NCBI GenBank assembly: GCA_029556545.1
Contig: JAKQEQ010000007.1
Location: 15,031-79,030, forward strand
DNA length: 64,000 nt
DNA from: Candidatus Hydrogenedentota bacterium
GTDB taxonomy: Bacteria; Hydrogenedentota; Hydrogenedentia; Hydrogenedentales; JAGMZX01
Reading direction: 5' to 3'
Positions within the stretch are counted from its first letter, which is position 1. Every line of letters begins with the position of its first letter. The notes below the pieces were generated by a model. It was given only the letters and a program-made list of their open reading frames with translations, did no database searches and had not been told where the DNA came from. Shown one piece after another: positions 9,128 through 17,623 of this stretch. A program made the position numbers and the translations under genes.

Positions 9128-10155
9128 GAGCCGGTTCCCCGATCGCGGCGCGCGATGCCCCAGGCCAGCGCGCCTGAGACCGCCGCCGCCCCGAATACGC
9201 CCAGCGCCAGCAAGCCCGTCATTCTGCCAAAGGCGGTCTTGATGTGCGGCGGCGCGCCCAAGACATCCTCCACGAGCGGCGTCACCGGCGTCACCGGCGT
9301 CGACATGGCCAGCGCGCGCTCGGTGATGGTGTCGTCCCACAACATCGGCAAGTCCAGCCCGAAACGCACGGACTGGTGCAAGCACGTACACGGCGTGGCC
9401 AGGGTTTCGAGAAGACGATTGAGGCTGTCTTCCGAAATATCGTCGCCCGTCAGGGGCGGCGCGAGCAACGTGCCTTTGCCGAATACGACGCCCAGCCAAT
9501 CAGGTCCCTGCGGGGGTATCCGCGCGAGGGCGCACACGATGCGCTCGCGCGGGTCGTCGCGCTGTAGACGCACCACGGCGAGCCCCGGCGGTTGTTTTTC
9601 GGCCCATGTCGCGCACGCCGCGCCGATTATGGCCTCGCTCTCCGACGTGTCCGACGTGTCCGACTGGTTCGACAATTCCGGCGCGTGCAGCAGCACGGCC
9701 CAGTGCGTCGCGAGCGCCGCCTTAATGGTCTCCCGCGCCGGGGAGTCGAGCAGCCCATCGAAGTCTTCCGGCGCGGGCTCCCACCCGCCGATTACGAAGG
9801 GATTTCCCGAAGGTACGGACTCGCCGATCAAGGCCGTCGCGGGCAGCCGCGGCGGCCTTGACGGGATGCCATAGTCGCTCCAGGTTACCTCGGGGTCGTC
9901 GGGAAAAACCCGCTCGATGCGCAGGTTGTGCGCATCGCCCCGCGCCGTCAACCAGGTATCGAGTCGCTCGGCGATGGCGTCGCCGTCCGGATCGCCGTGA
10001 GCGGCAAAGACGCAAAGCCGGTGCACGTCGCGCTGCCGGCTGAACGCCGCGTCGCGCACCGTGCCGCTGTCGCAGGCCCATGCCGACGCCTCGGCGATAA
10101 GCCAAGTTCCAAGGACCGCCGGCAGACATGGCCATCTGAAAGACATTGCGGTCAT
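9124..10155 (-). CDS. Exported protein of unknown function with C-terminal membrane helix
   Basis: A 343-residue protein I do not recognise. Residues 1-28 look like a signal peptide (SFRWPCLPAVLGTWLIAEAS) ending just before CDSGTVRDAAF; the cysteine there could be lipidated, though the lipobox is weak. The N-terminal 130 residues (VHRLCVFAAHGDPDGDA..., PPRLPATALIGE) might have a thioredoxin-like layout but lack a clear CXXC. A single hydrophobic helix (LLALGVFGAAAVSGALAWGI) lies near the C terminus, followed by a positive tail, so the bulk is likely periplasmic and membrane-anchored. Two 9-base tandem repeat tracts inside the gene encode SDTSDTSES and TPVTPVTP. Both ends overlap the neighbours by ATGA. 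An alternative start is the ATG at 10146. Confidence 0.7.
   Translation of the reverse strand: MTAMSFRWPCLPAVLGTWLIAEASAWACDSGTVRDAAFSRQRDVHRLCVFAAHGDPDGDAIAERLDTWLTARGDAHNLRIERVFPDDPEVTWSDYGIPSRPPRLPATALIGESVPSGNPFVIGGWEPAPEDFDGLLDSPARETIKAALATHWAVLLHAPELSNQSDTSDTSESEAIIGAACATWAEKQPPGLAVVRLQRDDPRERIVCALARIPPQGPDWLGVVFGKGTLLAPPLTGDDISEDSLNRLLETLATPCTCLHQSVRFGLDLPMLWDDTITERALAMSTPVTPVTPLVEDVLGAPPHIKTAFGRMTGLLALGVFGAAAVSGALAWGIARRDRGTGS
9278..9304. repeat. 9-bp tandem repeat inside a gene
   Basis: GTCACCGGC twice, then GTCGACATG; encodes TPVTPVTP on the minus strand in the exported unknown protein. Confidence 0.5.
9640..9675. repeat. 9-bp tandem repeat inside a gene
   Basis: TCCGACGTG, TCCGACGTG, TCCGACTGG, TTCGACAAT; encodes the SDTSDTSES stretch of the exported unknown protein on the minus strand. 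Same unit as the intergenic tracts. Confidence 0.65.
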
Positions 10156-13100
10156 TTCTCCGGCGCGCCCAACGGGACGCGACGACCTTCGGTGTCGTAT
10201 ATCCGCGCGCCGACGGCCCAGTCGCCGCCCCATTGGGTCACCTTGACGAGCAGTTCGTTGCGTCCCTTGCGGCCACGGACCGGCAATTTGTCCTGGTCCG
10301 GCGCATAGGCGCGGCCTCCATCGAAGCGCCCCGCCTCCGCGCGGTTGAACCAGCATTTGAACCCGTCGTTGCTGCCGAGCGCGAGCACGTAGTCGCCGTC
10401 CTCGGGCAGGAACACTTCCGCGAAAGCGTATACGGCCTTGTGTTCGAGCGCCCCAAACAGGCTGCGCAGCGGCACCATGCCCTCGGGACTGACCGCGACG
10501 TACTCGCGCCAAGTCAGCCGATCGCGCCCGATCCGCACCGGGCGCGCGGTGTTGACGTTGGGTTCGCTCGCGAAGACGCGGTCTATCGGGTGTTGGTCTT
10601 CGTCCCAGGGAACTGGGCCAAGGACGCGCCAATCCGTGACGACCCCGTTTTCGCGGAGATCGCCCAGCACGTCCACGCCGAGATCGCGTAGCCTCGCCAG
10701 GAGCATAGCGCGTCCCTCCTGATCATGGACCGATTCGAGGCCCGCCTCGAGCCGCCGGACGACGTGCGCCTGGTCGGCGATCCCCGTGCGGGCCATGGCG
10801 GCAAGGCCCGCCAGGTTCGCCTCGAGCGCCGCCACGTCGCCCCACGCCGCCACGCTGCCGTCCTGCATCGCGACGAGAACACGGCCGTCGCGGTCGATGG
10901 CAAGCCCGTTAAGACGCGGCGCCGCCGGCAGTTCGTCCGTCCACACCACCTCGCCCGTTTCCCGCGAGAGCAAGCTCACGCGGTAGTTGGGACGGAGCGA
11001 CCGGGGCCGAGGCGTCGCATACGTGACTGCCGCGACGTTCTCGGCCAGCACAAGGGCTTCCACCCGCGCGTCGGCGAGCCGTTTCGCCTCCCATAGCCGT
11101 TTCGGCAGGCGGACGCGGTCCCGCTTGAGTTCCGCGAACAGCGCGTCGCTCTCGAAGACGACCGGGACCGCGTCGCGGCGCGGCACACACGCGAGCAGTG
11201 TGTCGTCCCACGCGGGCATTACCCTGCCCGATGCGAACTCGACCTGTTGCCCGGCGCCGTCCGTGAAAGCGAACCGGCCCGGATTCACCACGTTCTCCGC
11301 CGAGGAATACCGCAGACGCCCGCCGTAGACCAGAAAGCGGTCCGCGAACGCGCCGATTTCCTCGCCTCGGTTCACGCGCGGCGATCCGTCCCCGACCGCT
11401 GGATCGCCGAGATACGCGCCTGTTGCGAGGTCATACGCCGCAGGCGGCATCACATTCCCCGCCGCGAGCCAGAGTTTGCCGCCCATGATGGTCAGATTGC
11501 CTTGCGCGGACACGCCCTTCCGCAATTCCTTGTCGAGGTGCCCCGTAGTGTTGTTGACCCACTTGAGCGCGCCCGTCGCGGCGTCCACCGCATACACGTA
11601 GGTGCCGTCGTAGTCGATGATGCCCGCGGCGAAATAGGCGACGCCGTCACGCACAAGCACACCGGTGTTCACCGGCCACTTCGAGCCGAGCGCGCCATAA
11701 ATCATCGTGCGACGCTCGACGGGCACCGCCCGGAATTTCCAAAGCAGCCGGCCCGTGGCGGCCTCGATCGCGTAAACGCTGCCATCGCCCGAACCGACCA
11801 ACACGCGCCCTTCCCACGCCGTGGGCGGTTGCATAATCGCGCCCGCCGTCGCGAATCGCCAGCGCAGTTCCCCCGTCGCGGCGTCAATTGCGCGCACGTA
11901 GCCGTCATCACCGCCCAGCAACACCAGACCGCCCGCGGCCGTGGGCGCGGTCGGGAGAAACGTCGCCTGATCGTCCGAGGGCGCGTTTCCGTTCCAGCCC
12001 TCTTTCCACGTCCACAGCGGCAGCAGCGCCTGCGAAACCGCCACGCCGGATGCGCCACTGTGCGCGTTCCCGCCGCGGTAAGCGGGCCAGTCGCGCTCGT
12101 CCACGGGCGTCGCGACGACACTCAGGTCTTCAGCGAGGTAAACCCGCTCGCCCTGGAACGCGGCGGGATCGAATTCGCCTGCCGACGCCAGCGTCACCGA
12201 GCCCATGAGCGAAAGGTTGCAGTCGCACAACCAGGGACCGATATACAAAAGGCCGTTCGCGCCAATAGCCCCGTCATTGCAGGCCGGGCGAACCGAACCA
12301 TCGAAGTAGATGCGCCTCGTGGCGCGGTCGTATCGTGTCAGCCCCTCGGGATATCCCCGCACGAATAACGAGTCCGGCGTCGCCGTCAGCCGCACGCACG
12401 AACGCTTCTTGAAGCCCAGGTCCTCGAATGTCTCGCCCGTCAACGGGTCCAGCGCCAGCGTCGAGCCCTCGACGCCGATGCCCGCCAGCACATTGCCGTC
12501 AACGTAGAGCACGTTCGGGTTGTTCGACGTTTTTCGGCGATGCCACATCAGGCGTCCGTGGTCCTTAGATATGGCCACGAGGTTGGCTTGCGCCTGACCC
12601 TGGAAAAACAATCCCTCAGGCGTATACACGCAAATGCAGGCCGTGCGGAAGCCCGGCGTCGAGAAAAGGCCGCGCCCCTTCTCTTCGATTAGCGCGCGAA
12701 TCTCGGGATCCTCGTTGGTCCAGACCACCTCCCCCGTGCGCGCGTCGAGCGCGCCCAGTCGCGCGTCCGGCGCATAGAAGAAGACCTTCCCGTCGCCCAG
12801 CGCCATCGCCCGCGCGTCAATGGGCGCGTCCTCCCAACGCACCCAGAGCAGCTTCCCGTGCGTCACGTCAAATGCCGCAACGGCGTTGCCGAAACCCCAG
12901 GGGATGCGGTCCTCATAATAGCCCGTGCTCAGTTCTTCCCAACTCCACGCCGGATTCTCGCTTCGCACGACCGTGATTTGCCCCGGGTCGCGTGTCTTGC
13001 CCTCAAGCACGTAGAGCACCCCGTCGTCCAGCGCCATCCACTTCCACTCGCCCGACAGATCGGGCAGCCGGATGCGCCCCTTCTCCGCGCCCGTCTCCGG

Positions 13101-13967
13101 ATCGAGCAGCAGACACCCCGAGCCGTCCAGGTCGATCATGTAAAACGTGTCGTCCGTCGCGATGAACGCGGATCGGTGCACCAGGTAGCCGTCCGGCAGG
13201 CGCCGCCGCCAGAGTTCCTCACCGTTGTAGCCGTTGCGCGCGAGCAGCGTATTGAGCCACGGTTCCTCTCGCTCGTGATGCGCGATGTGCCCCATCGCCA
13301 GGAAGATGCGCCCGCCAGCCGCCGTCGTGACGGCCGGCATGGCGATGTAATACGGCTGGCCCAGCCACCGCGTCGCATACGGCGCGCGAATGACCGTGTC
13401 GTTCGAGACGGGATTGTTATCCGGCCCATGTTCCCAATGGGACCAGTTGTCCACACCCGCCTGCGGCGGCTCTACCCGCACCTGCCACGGGGCATCGGCG
13501 GAAGCCGCCCGCAGATACAGCTTGCCGCCCGGACGAAGCACGCGCAGCGCTTCCTCTTGCCGCGCCGGACTCCACGCCTCCGGCGGCGCGTCGAGCGCCA
13601 CCACCACGTCCACGAGATCGTCCGCATAGGGAAGCAGCGGTGTGGTCTTGTCGATGCCCTCGATCCAATGCTCGACCACGAATCGCGGCGGACGCAGCCC
13701 CCGCACCAGACCGCAATCACGAACCGCACCCGCCCGCGCGCCGTCTGTTTCGAGCACATGGACTACCCAGTTGCTCTCACGCCCAATCGCGACCGCGAAA
13801 TCCGGGTCCGCCGCGCCGACCACGCAACACACGCCTCCGGCGAAACCCGCGTCCCGCACGAGATCGTGCGCCCGGCTCCACGCGACGCCCTGCGCCTCCG
13901 CGCCGAACCCCCATAACGTCATCAACACGACAATCGAAACCAGAAACCATGACCATGCGCTGCGCAT
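10152..13967 (-). CDS. Secreted methyltransferase-like / PQQ-type beta-propeller / beta-sandwich protein
   Basis: A 1271-residue exported protein. Residues 1-26 are a signal peptide (WFLVSIVVLMTLWGFGAEAQ). Residues 30-165 resemble a class I methyltransferase Rossmann fold in a degraded form: the post-III segment EEALRVLRPGGKLYLRAA and DDLVDVVVALD are there, but the glycine-rich SAM motif is replaced by CVVGAADPDFAVA. Residues 180-1080 form repeated PQQ/quinoprotein-type beta-propeller blades (for example GTYVYAVDAATGALKWVNN, GYVRAIDAATGELRWRF). The last 190 residues (VTDWRVLGPVPWD ... GDYVLALGSNDGFKCWFN) are a beta-sandwich, PA14-like domain. RBS AAGGGAGG lies 6 bases before the ATG. It heads an operon with an exported unknown and a CDF transporter. 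Activity is unknown; a periplasmic redox or scaffold role is only inferred. Confidence 0.8.
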   Translation of the reverse strand: MRSAWSWFLVSIVVLMTLWGFGAEAQGVAWSRAHDLVRDAGFAGGVCCVVGAADPDFAVAIGRESNWVVHVLETDGARAGAVRDCGLVRGLRPPRFVVEHWIEGIDKTTPLLPYADDLVDVVVALDAPPEAWSPARQEEALRVLRPGGKLYLRAASADAPWQVRVEPPQAGVDNWSHWEHGPDNNPVSNDTVIRAPYATRWLGQPYYIAMPAVTTAAGGRIFLAMGHIAHHEREEPWLNTLLARNGYNGEELWRRRLPDGYLVHRSAFIATDDTFYMIDLDGSGCLLLDPETGAEKGRIRLPDLSGEWKWMALDDGVLYVLEGKTRDPGQITVVRSENPAWSWEELSTGYYEDRIPWGFGNAVAAFDVTHGKLLWVRWEDAPIDARAMALGDGKVFFYAPDARLGALDARTGEVVWTNEDPEIRALIEEKGRGLFSTPGFRTACICVYTPEGLFFQGQAQANLVAISKDHGRLMWHRRKTSNNPNVLYVDGNVLAGIGVEGSTLALDPLTGETFEDLGFKKRSCVRLTATPDSLFVRGYPEGLTRYDRATRRIYFDGSVRPACNDGAIGANGLLYIGPWLCDCNLSLMGSVTLASAGEFDPAAFQGERVYLAEDLSVVATPVDERDWPAYRGGNAHSGASGVAVSQALLPLWTWKEGWNGNAPSDDQATFLPTAPTAAGGLVLLGGDDGYVRAIDAATGELRWRFATAGAIMQPPTAWEGRVLVGSGDGSVYAIEAATGRLLWKFRAVPVERRTMIYGALGSKWPVNTGVLVRDGVAYFAAGIIDYDGTYVYAVDAATGALKWVNNTTGHLDKELRKGVSAQGNLTIMGGKLWLAAGNVMPPAAYDLATGAYLGDPAVGDGSPRVNRGEEIGAFADRFLVYGGRLRYSSAENVVNPGRFAFTDGAGQQVEFASGRVMPAWDDTLLACVPRRDAVPVVFESDALFAELKRDRVRLPKRLWEAKRLADARVEALVLAENVAAVTYATPRPRSLRPNYRVSLLSRETGEVVWTDELPAAPRLNGLAIDRDGRVLVAMQDGSVAAWGDVAALEANLAGLAAMARTGIADQAHVVRRLEAGLESVHDQEGRAMLLARLRDLGVDVLGDLRENGVVTDWRVLGPVPWDEDQHPIDRVFASEPNVNTARPVRIGRDRLTWREYVAVSPEGMVPLRSLFGALEHKAVYAFAEVFLPEDGDYVLALGSNDGFKCWFNRAEAGRFDGGRAYAPDQDKLPVRGRKGRNELLVKVTQWGGDWAVGARIYDTEGRRVPLGAPEK

Positions 13968-14104
13968 CGGCGGCCTCCCTTCTCATCAATATGTACGCCC
14001 TGCGGTGGGCTCTTGCTCCAGAACAATAACGTACACCCTGAATACCCCTTTCGCCAAGCTGAGACGCGCCGGTTGAAGTGTTCACCGCCGACAGAGGCGA
14101 ATCC

Positions 14105-14134
14105 TTGACGTGTGATCGCTTTAGTTCGTAGTCT
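14105..14134 (+). promoter_or_regulatory. Promoter of the GTPase pair, possibly giving a leaderless mRNA
   Basis: TTGACG (14105-14110), 18-base spacer, TAGTCT (14129-14134). The start codon ATG is at 14143, only 8 bases beyond the -10, and no ribosome-binding site is visible, so transcription would begin at or next to the start codon. Confidence 0.4.
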
Positions 14135-14142
14135 ATGCGCTT

Positions 14143-15924
14143 ATGGATGAAACTTTGGGAGAGGGTCTGTCCGCGTTCGAGGCCGCGCTTGGGCGGCTGC
14201 GCGACGCATTGGTCGCGCAACCCGATGTCGCGGCGTTTCTCTTCGCGGACACGGACGAGTGGCGCGCCTTGCTCACCTATAAGCTCGTGCCGCATCTTGC
14301 GGGGGCCGGTTGTCTCGTGGCTGCCGTGGCCGGGGGCACGAATACGGGCAAGTCCACAGTCTTCAATCTGCTGCTCGGCGAGACGGCGAGTCCCGTGCGC
14401 GCGACCGCCGCGGCGACGTGCCGGCCCGTACTCGCGGCGAGTCCGGTTCGCTCGGCGCAATGTCTTGAGGCGAAACTCGTCCCCGAGTTCACGCCCGTTC
14501 CCCTTACGGCGCCGGAGGCGATTCTGCATTACGACGGACCGGAGAACGCCCTCTACATCTACGAAACGTCGCGCCTCTCGGACGGCCTCGTCCTGCTCGA
14601 TACGCCGGACATCGACTCGATCATGACGCGGCACTGGCGGGTGGCGGAACACTTGCGCGCCGCGGGCGACGTGCTCATCGGCACACTCACGCCGGAGAAG
14701 TACAAGGACGAACGCGTCGTCGCATTCTTCCGCGCGGCACACGCGGCGGGGCGGCTCGTGGTCCCGGTCATGAACAAGGCCAACCCGGCCGAGGACTACG
14801 CCGCGGCACGGGCGCAAATCGACGACTTTCGCGCCGCCGTCAACCTTGGCGCAACGCCCTGCTTCGTCATCCCTTACGACCCCACTCTCGCCGAGGACCC
14901 GACCCGGCCCATCCAGTCGCTGAACGGCCACGGCGCCCTCCGCGAGTATCTCGCCGGTATTGACGTGTCCGCCCTCAAGCGCCGCGTCTATCGCGACAGC
15001 GTCACGCGCTTCGCGGAACAGGCCGGGCTCTTCGTCGAGAAGGCGGACCGCCTTGTCGCGGAACTGCGCGGCCTGCGCGCGGACCTCGCCGCGCGCGCGC
15101 GACGGTTCGCGCAACAGTACGACCCCGCGCCCGGCCCGGAAGTCGGCGGCCTCTTCCACGAATTCGTGCAATCCAAGCGCGGCGCGGTGGGCCGCGCCAT
15201 CGGGCAGGCCAGCGGCGCGGTCGCCCGCGGGGCCGCGGCCCTCGGCGGGGCAGTGCGCCGCGCCATCACACGCCGCGCCACGTTCGAGCGCGGCGACGAG
15301 ATCGAGACCGAGTCAGCGCTGCGCCAGCGGCACCGCGCCGCCATCGAGCGCATCACGCGCGACCTGGCCACGGACCTGATCGACCTGGCTCGCCGCATCG
15401 ACCCGCCTTCCGCGTCGCTGCTCCAGCGCGACCTCGAGTCGATGGACCTCGCCTCCGTCGGCGCGCGCGTGGCCGATGAGGCGCTCAGCGCCGACGACAT
15501 CTCGGAGGCGTTTCGCCGCCACGCGCGCAAGACACTCGAAACGTGGTGGGAGAATCACCCCGAGAAGCGTCGGGCCCTCCTCGCGCTCGATATGATCCTC
15601 GCGTTGACGCCTGCGGCCATCGCCGTGCCCATCTCGCTGTACACAGGCGGCATCGGCGTGCCCGAGGCGATGATCTTCGCCGGGCCGCTTATGGAGCAAT
15701 TCGTCGCGCGCGTCATCGAGTACCAGTTCGGCGACGCGCTCTTCGACTTTCTGTCGCCGTGGCGCGAGGAACAGCGGGCCGCGCTGGCGGCGGCGCTCGA
15801 ACGCCATTTGATCGAGCCTGCTGCGCGCGGTCTGGCCGACGCCCTTGCGCCGCTCGAAAGCGAGGCATGTCTCGCATTGGGAGAACAGTTGGAACTGTGC
15901 CGGAAAGCCTTGCCGAAATCCTGA
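14143..15924 (+). CDS. Dynamin-like/TRAFAC GTPase, first of an overlapping pair
   Basis: A 593-residue GTPase I can place only in the dynamin-like/TRAFAC group. G1 is GGTNTGKST (K70, S71), G3 is DTPD at 153-156 and G4 is NKAN at 211-214, where the usual final Asp is Asn, which may alter guanine specificity. Residues 280-330 are long basic helices (LVAELRGLRADLAARARRF), and near the C terminus (about 480-530) there are two hydrophobic segments (MILALTPAAIAVPISLYTG, then GVPEAMIFAGPLMEQFV), so it probably inserts in or remodels membranes. Bacterial dynamin-like proteins often work as adjacent pairs. The next gene, also a GTPase, begins inside the last 58 bases of this one, implying coupled translation. 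Confidence 0.8.
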   Translation: MDETLGEGLSAFEAALGRLRDALVAQPDVAAFLFADTDEWRALLTYKLVPHLAGAGCLVAAVAGGTNTGKSTVFNLLLGETASPVRATAAATCRPVLAASPVRSAQCLEAKLVPEFTPVPLTAPEAILHYDGPENALYIYETSRLSDGLVLLDTPDIDSIMTRHWRVAEHLRAAGDVLIGTLTPEKYKDERVVAFFRAAHAAGRLVVPVMNKANPAEDYAAARAQIDDFRAAVNLGATPCFVIPYDPTLAEDPTRPIQSLNGHGALREYLAGIDVSALKRRVYRDSVTRFAEQAGLFVEKADRLVAELRGLRADLAARARRFAQQYDPAPGPEVGGLFHEFVQSKRGAVGRAIGQASGAVARGAAALGGAVRRAITRRATFERGDEIETESALRQRHRAAIERITRDLATDLIDLARRIDPPSASLLQRDLESMDLASVGARVADEALSADDISEAFRRHARKTLETWWENHPEKRRALLALDMILALTPAAIAVPISLYTGGIGVPEAMIFAGPLMEQFVARVIEYQFGDALFDFLSPWREEQRAALAAALERHLIEPAARGLADALAPLESEACLALGEQLELCRKALPKS

Positions 15925-17540
15925 ACGAACTGCGGCGGCTCGCGTCGTATGACGGCCCCTGGCGGCGGCTCCGTCAAGAGACCGCGCTGCTGCGCAGGCG
16001 CGTCGATGAACTCGGCAGCCGCGAGGCGCAACTGAGCGACGTGCTCGTCATCGCGCTGGTCGGCGGCTCCGGCGTAGGCAAATCGACGCTGCTCAACGCG
16101 CTCGCGGGCGACCACCTGGCGCGGGTCTCCGAGTTCCGGCCCTGCACACCCGCGCCCACGGTCTACCACCCGCCCGGCGTCACCCTCGACGTGCCCGACT
16201 GGACCTCCGTATCGGGGTCGGCCCTCGAACACCTCGTTATCATCGACACGCCCGATTCCGACACCATTGTCCGCGAGCACCGCCAGAGTGTCATCGAGGT
16301 CCTGGCGAAGTGCGACCTCATCATGCTGTGCGGCAGCCCCGACAAATACCTCGACGAGGCCACCTGGTCGCTCCTGCGCCCGCTCCAGGGAGAGCGCTCG
16401 CTTGTCTGCGTCGAGACGAAGGCGGAAGTCGCGGACGGCATCCGCGCCCATTGGATTGGGCGGCTCGAAGAGCAGGGCTTTCACGTGGCGGACTACTTCC
16501 GCGTCAACGCGCTGCGCTCGCTCGACCGGAAACTCGCGGGCCGTCCGCCGAGCGCGGACGAATTCGATCTCCCGCGCCTCGAAGCGTTCCTGCGCAACGA
16601 ACTGAGCGCCGAGCGCATCGCGCGCATCAAGCGGTCCAACGCGGCGGGGCTTCTCGGGAAAACCGTGGCCCGCCTCGATGAGCAAGTCGGCGGCGCCGCC
16701 GAAACCCTGCGCGAACTCGAAACGCGGCTTCACGCCGCGGACCAGGCGGTGGCGCGCGGGTGCATCGAAATCATCGAGCGGCGGCTGTTTACCGACCCGC
16801 ATCTCTGGCACTACGCGATCGGGCGCGAGGTCTCGCTGCGCGCCCGCGGCATCGTCGGCACGCTCTACCGCCTCCTCGAGGGGCTGCGCACCCTGCCCGC
16901 CCGCGCCGCCGGCTGGCTGCCCCGCAACGTGGTCCGTGCCCGGCTCGGCCGTCGCGCAGCGTCGATACTCACGAGCAAGGGCACCTTCGAGGAGGAACTC
17001 GAGGTTGCCTCGCGGGACGTCATCGAGCTTCACCGGCGGTACCAGAGCGACGTCGCCTTCGCGTTCACCCGCGCCGGTTTTGATCCGCCCGCCGAAGGCG
17101 CGGGCGTCGATCCGTTCCGGCGCGAGGTTAATGCGCGCGTCACCGCCGTCCTCGAGGGGCCCGCCCGCGAAGGCGTCGCGAAGCGCGCGCGCCGCCTGAC
17201 CGCCCTGCCCGCCGCGCTGGCCGCCGACGCGCCGCCGCTCCTTTTCATGGCCTACGCCGGATTCAAGATCGTGTACGCCTTCTTCGCGCCCGATCCGTTG
17301 CCGCCCGGCTTCATGGGCCACGCCCTGGCCGTGCTGATCATCCTTCTCGGCCTCGAACTCTTCTGCTTCGCCGCCCTCACACGCCTGCTCGCGTGGTCCG
17401 CGCGCCGCCACGCCGCCAACATGCTGCGCATCGCCCTGCACGGACCCTGCCTTGCCTTCGCCCCCGAACGGGCCGCCCTCCACGACGCCAAAGACCGCGT
17501 CGAAACCATCCGCGCGCTCAAGGCCGCAGTCTTCCGGTGA
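15867..17540 (+). CDS. Dynamin-like/TRAFAC GTPase, second of an overlapping pair
   Basis: A 557-residue GTPase related in layout to the preceding one. G1 is GGSGVGKS (66-73), G3 is DTPD (127-130) and G4 is degenerate (TKAE at 184-187 instead of NKXD). A helical region follows (LDEQVGGAAETLRELETRL), and two membrane segments lie at about 456-475 and 482-508 (LFMAYAGFKIVYAFFAP; ALAVLIILLGLELFCFAAL). The ATG at 15867, with GCGAGG just upstream, fits the homology; it overlaps the first gene by 58 bases in another frame. Open frame before it (from 15543) is a shadow. The two GTPases probably form a hetero-oligomer at the inner membrane for membrane remodelling or stress tolerance; the exact role is unknown. 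Confidence 0.8.
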   Translation: MSRIGRTVGTVPESLAEILNELRRLASYDGPWRRLRQETALLRRRVDELGSREAQLSDVLVIALVGGSGVGKSTLLNALAGDHLARVSEFRPCTPAPTVYHPPGVTLDVPDWTSVSGSALEHLVIIDTPDSDTIVREHRQSVIEVLAKCDLIMLCGSPDKYLDEATWSLLRPLQGERSLVCVETKAEVADGIRAHWIGRLEEQGFHVADYFRVNALRSLDRKLAGRPPSADEFDLPRLEAFLRNELSAERIARIKRSNAAGLLGKTVARLDEQVGGAAETLRELETRLHAADQAVARGCIEIIERRLFTDPHLWHYAIGREVSLRARGIVGTLYRLLEGLRTLPARAAGWLPRNVVRARLGRRAASILTSKGTFEEELEVASRDVIELHRRYQSDVAFAFTRAGFDPPAEGAGVDPFRREVNARVTAVLEGPAREGVAKRARRLTALPAALAADAPPLLFMAYAGFKIVYAFFAPDPLPPGFMGHALAVLIILLGLELFCFAALTRLLAWSARRHAANMLRIALHGPCLAFAPERAALHDAKDRVETIRALKAAVFR

Positions 17541-17554
17541 GTCGCAGGGATTGC

Positions 17555-17583
17555 TTGCAGGTTCGGCGCGGAATCCCTAGAAT
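17555..17583 (+). promoter_or_regulatory. Promoter of the Gfo/Idh/MocA-permease pair
   Basis: TTGCAG (17555-17560), exactly 17 bases, TAGAAT (17578-17583). The predicted start is about 34 bases before the ATG at 17624. Confidence 0.6.
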
Positions 17584-17623
17584 ACCGCCCGTTGGAGAGC
17601 GCGGAGCGCGGGGAGACACGATC

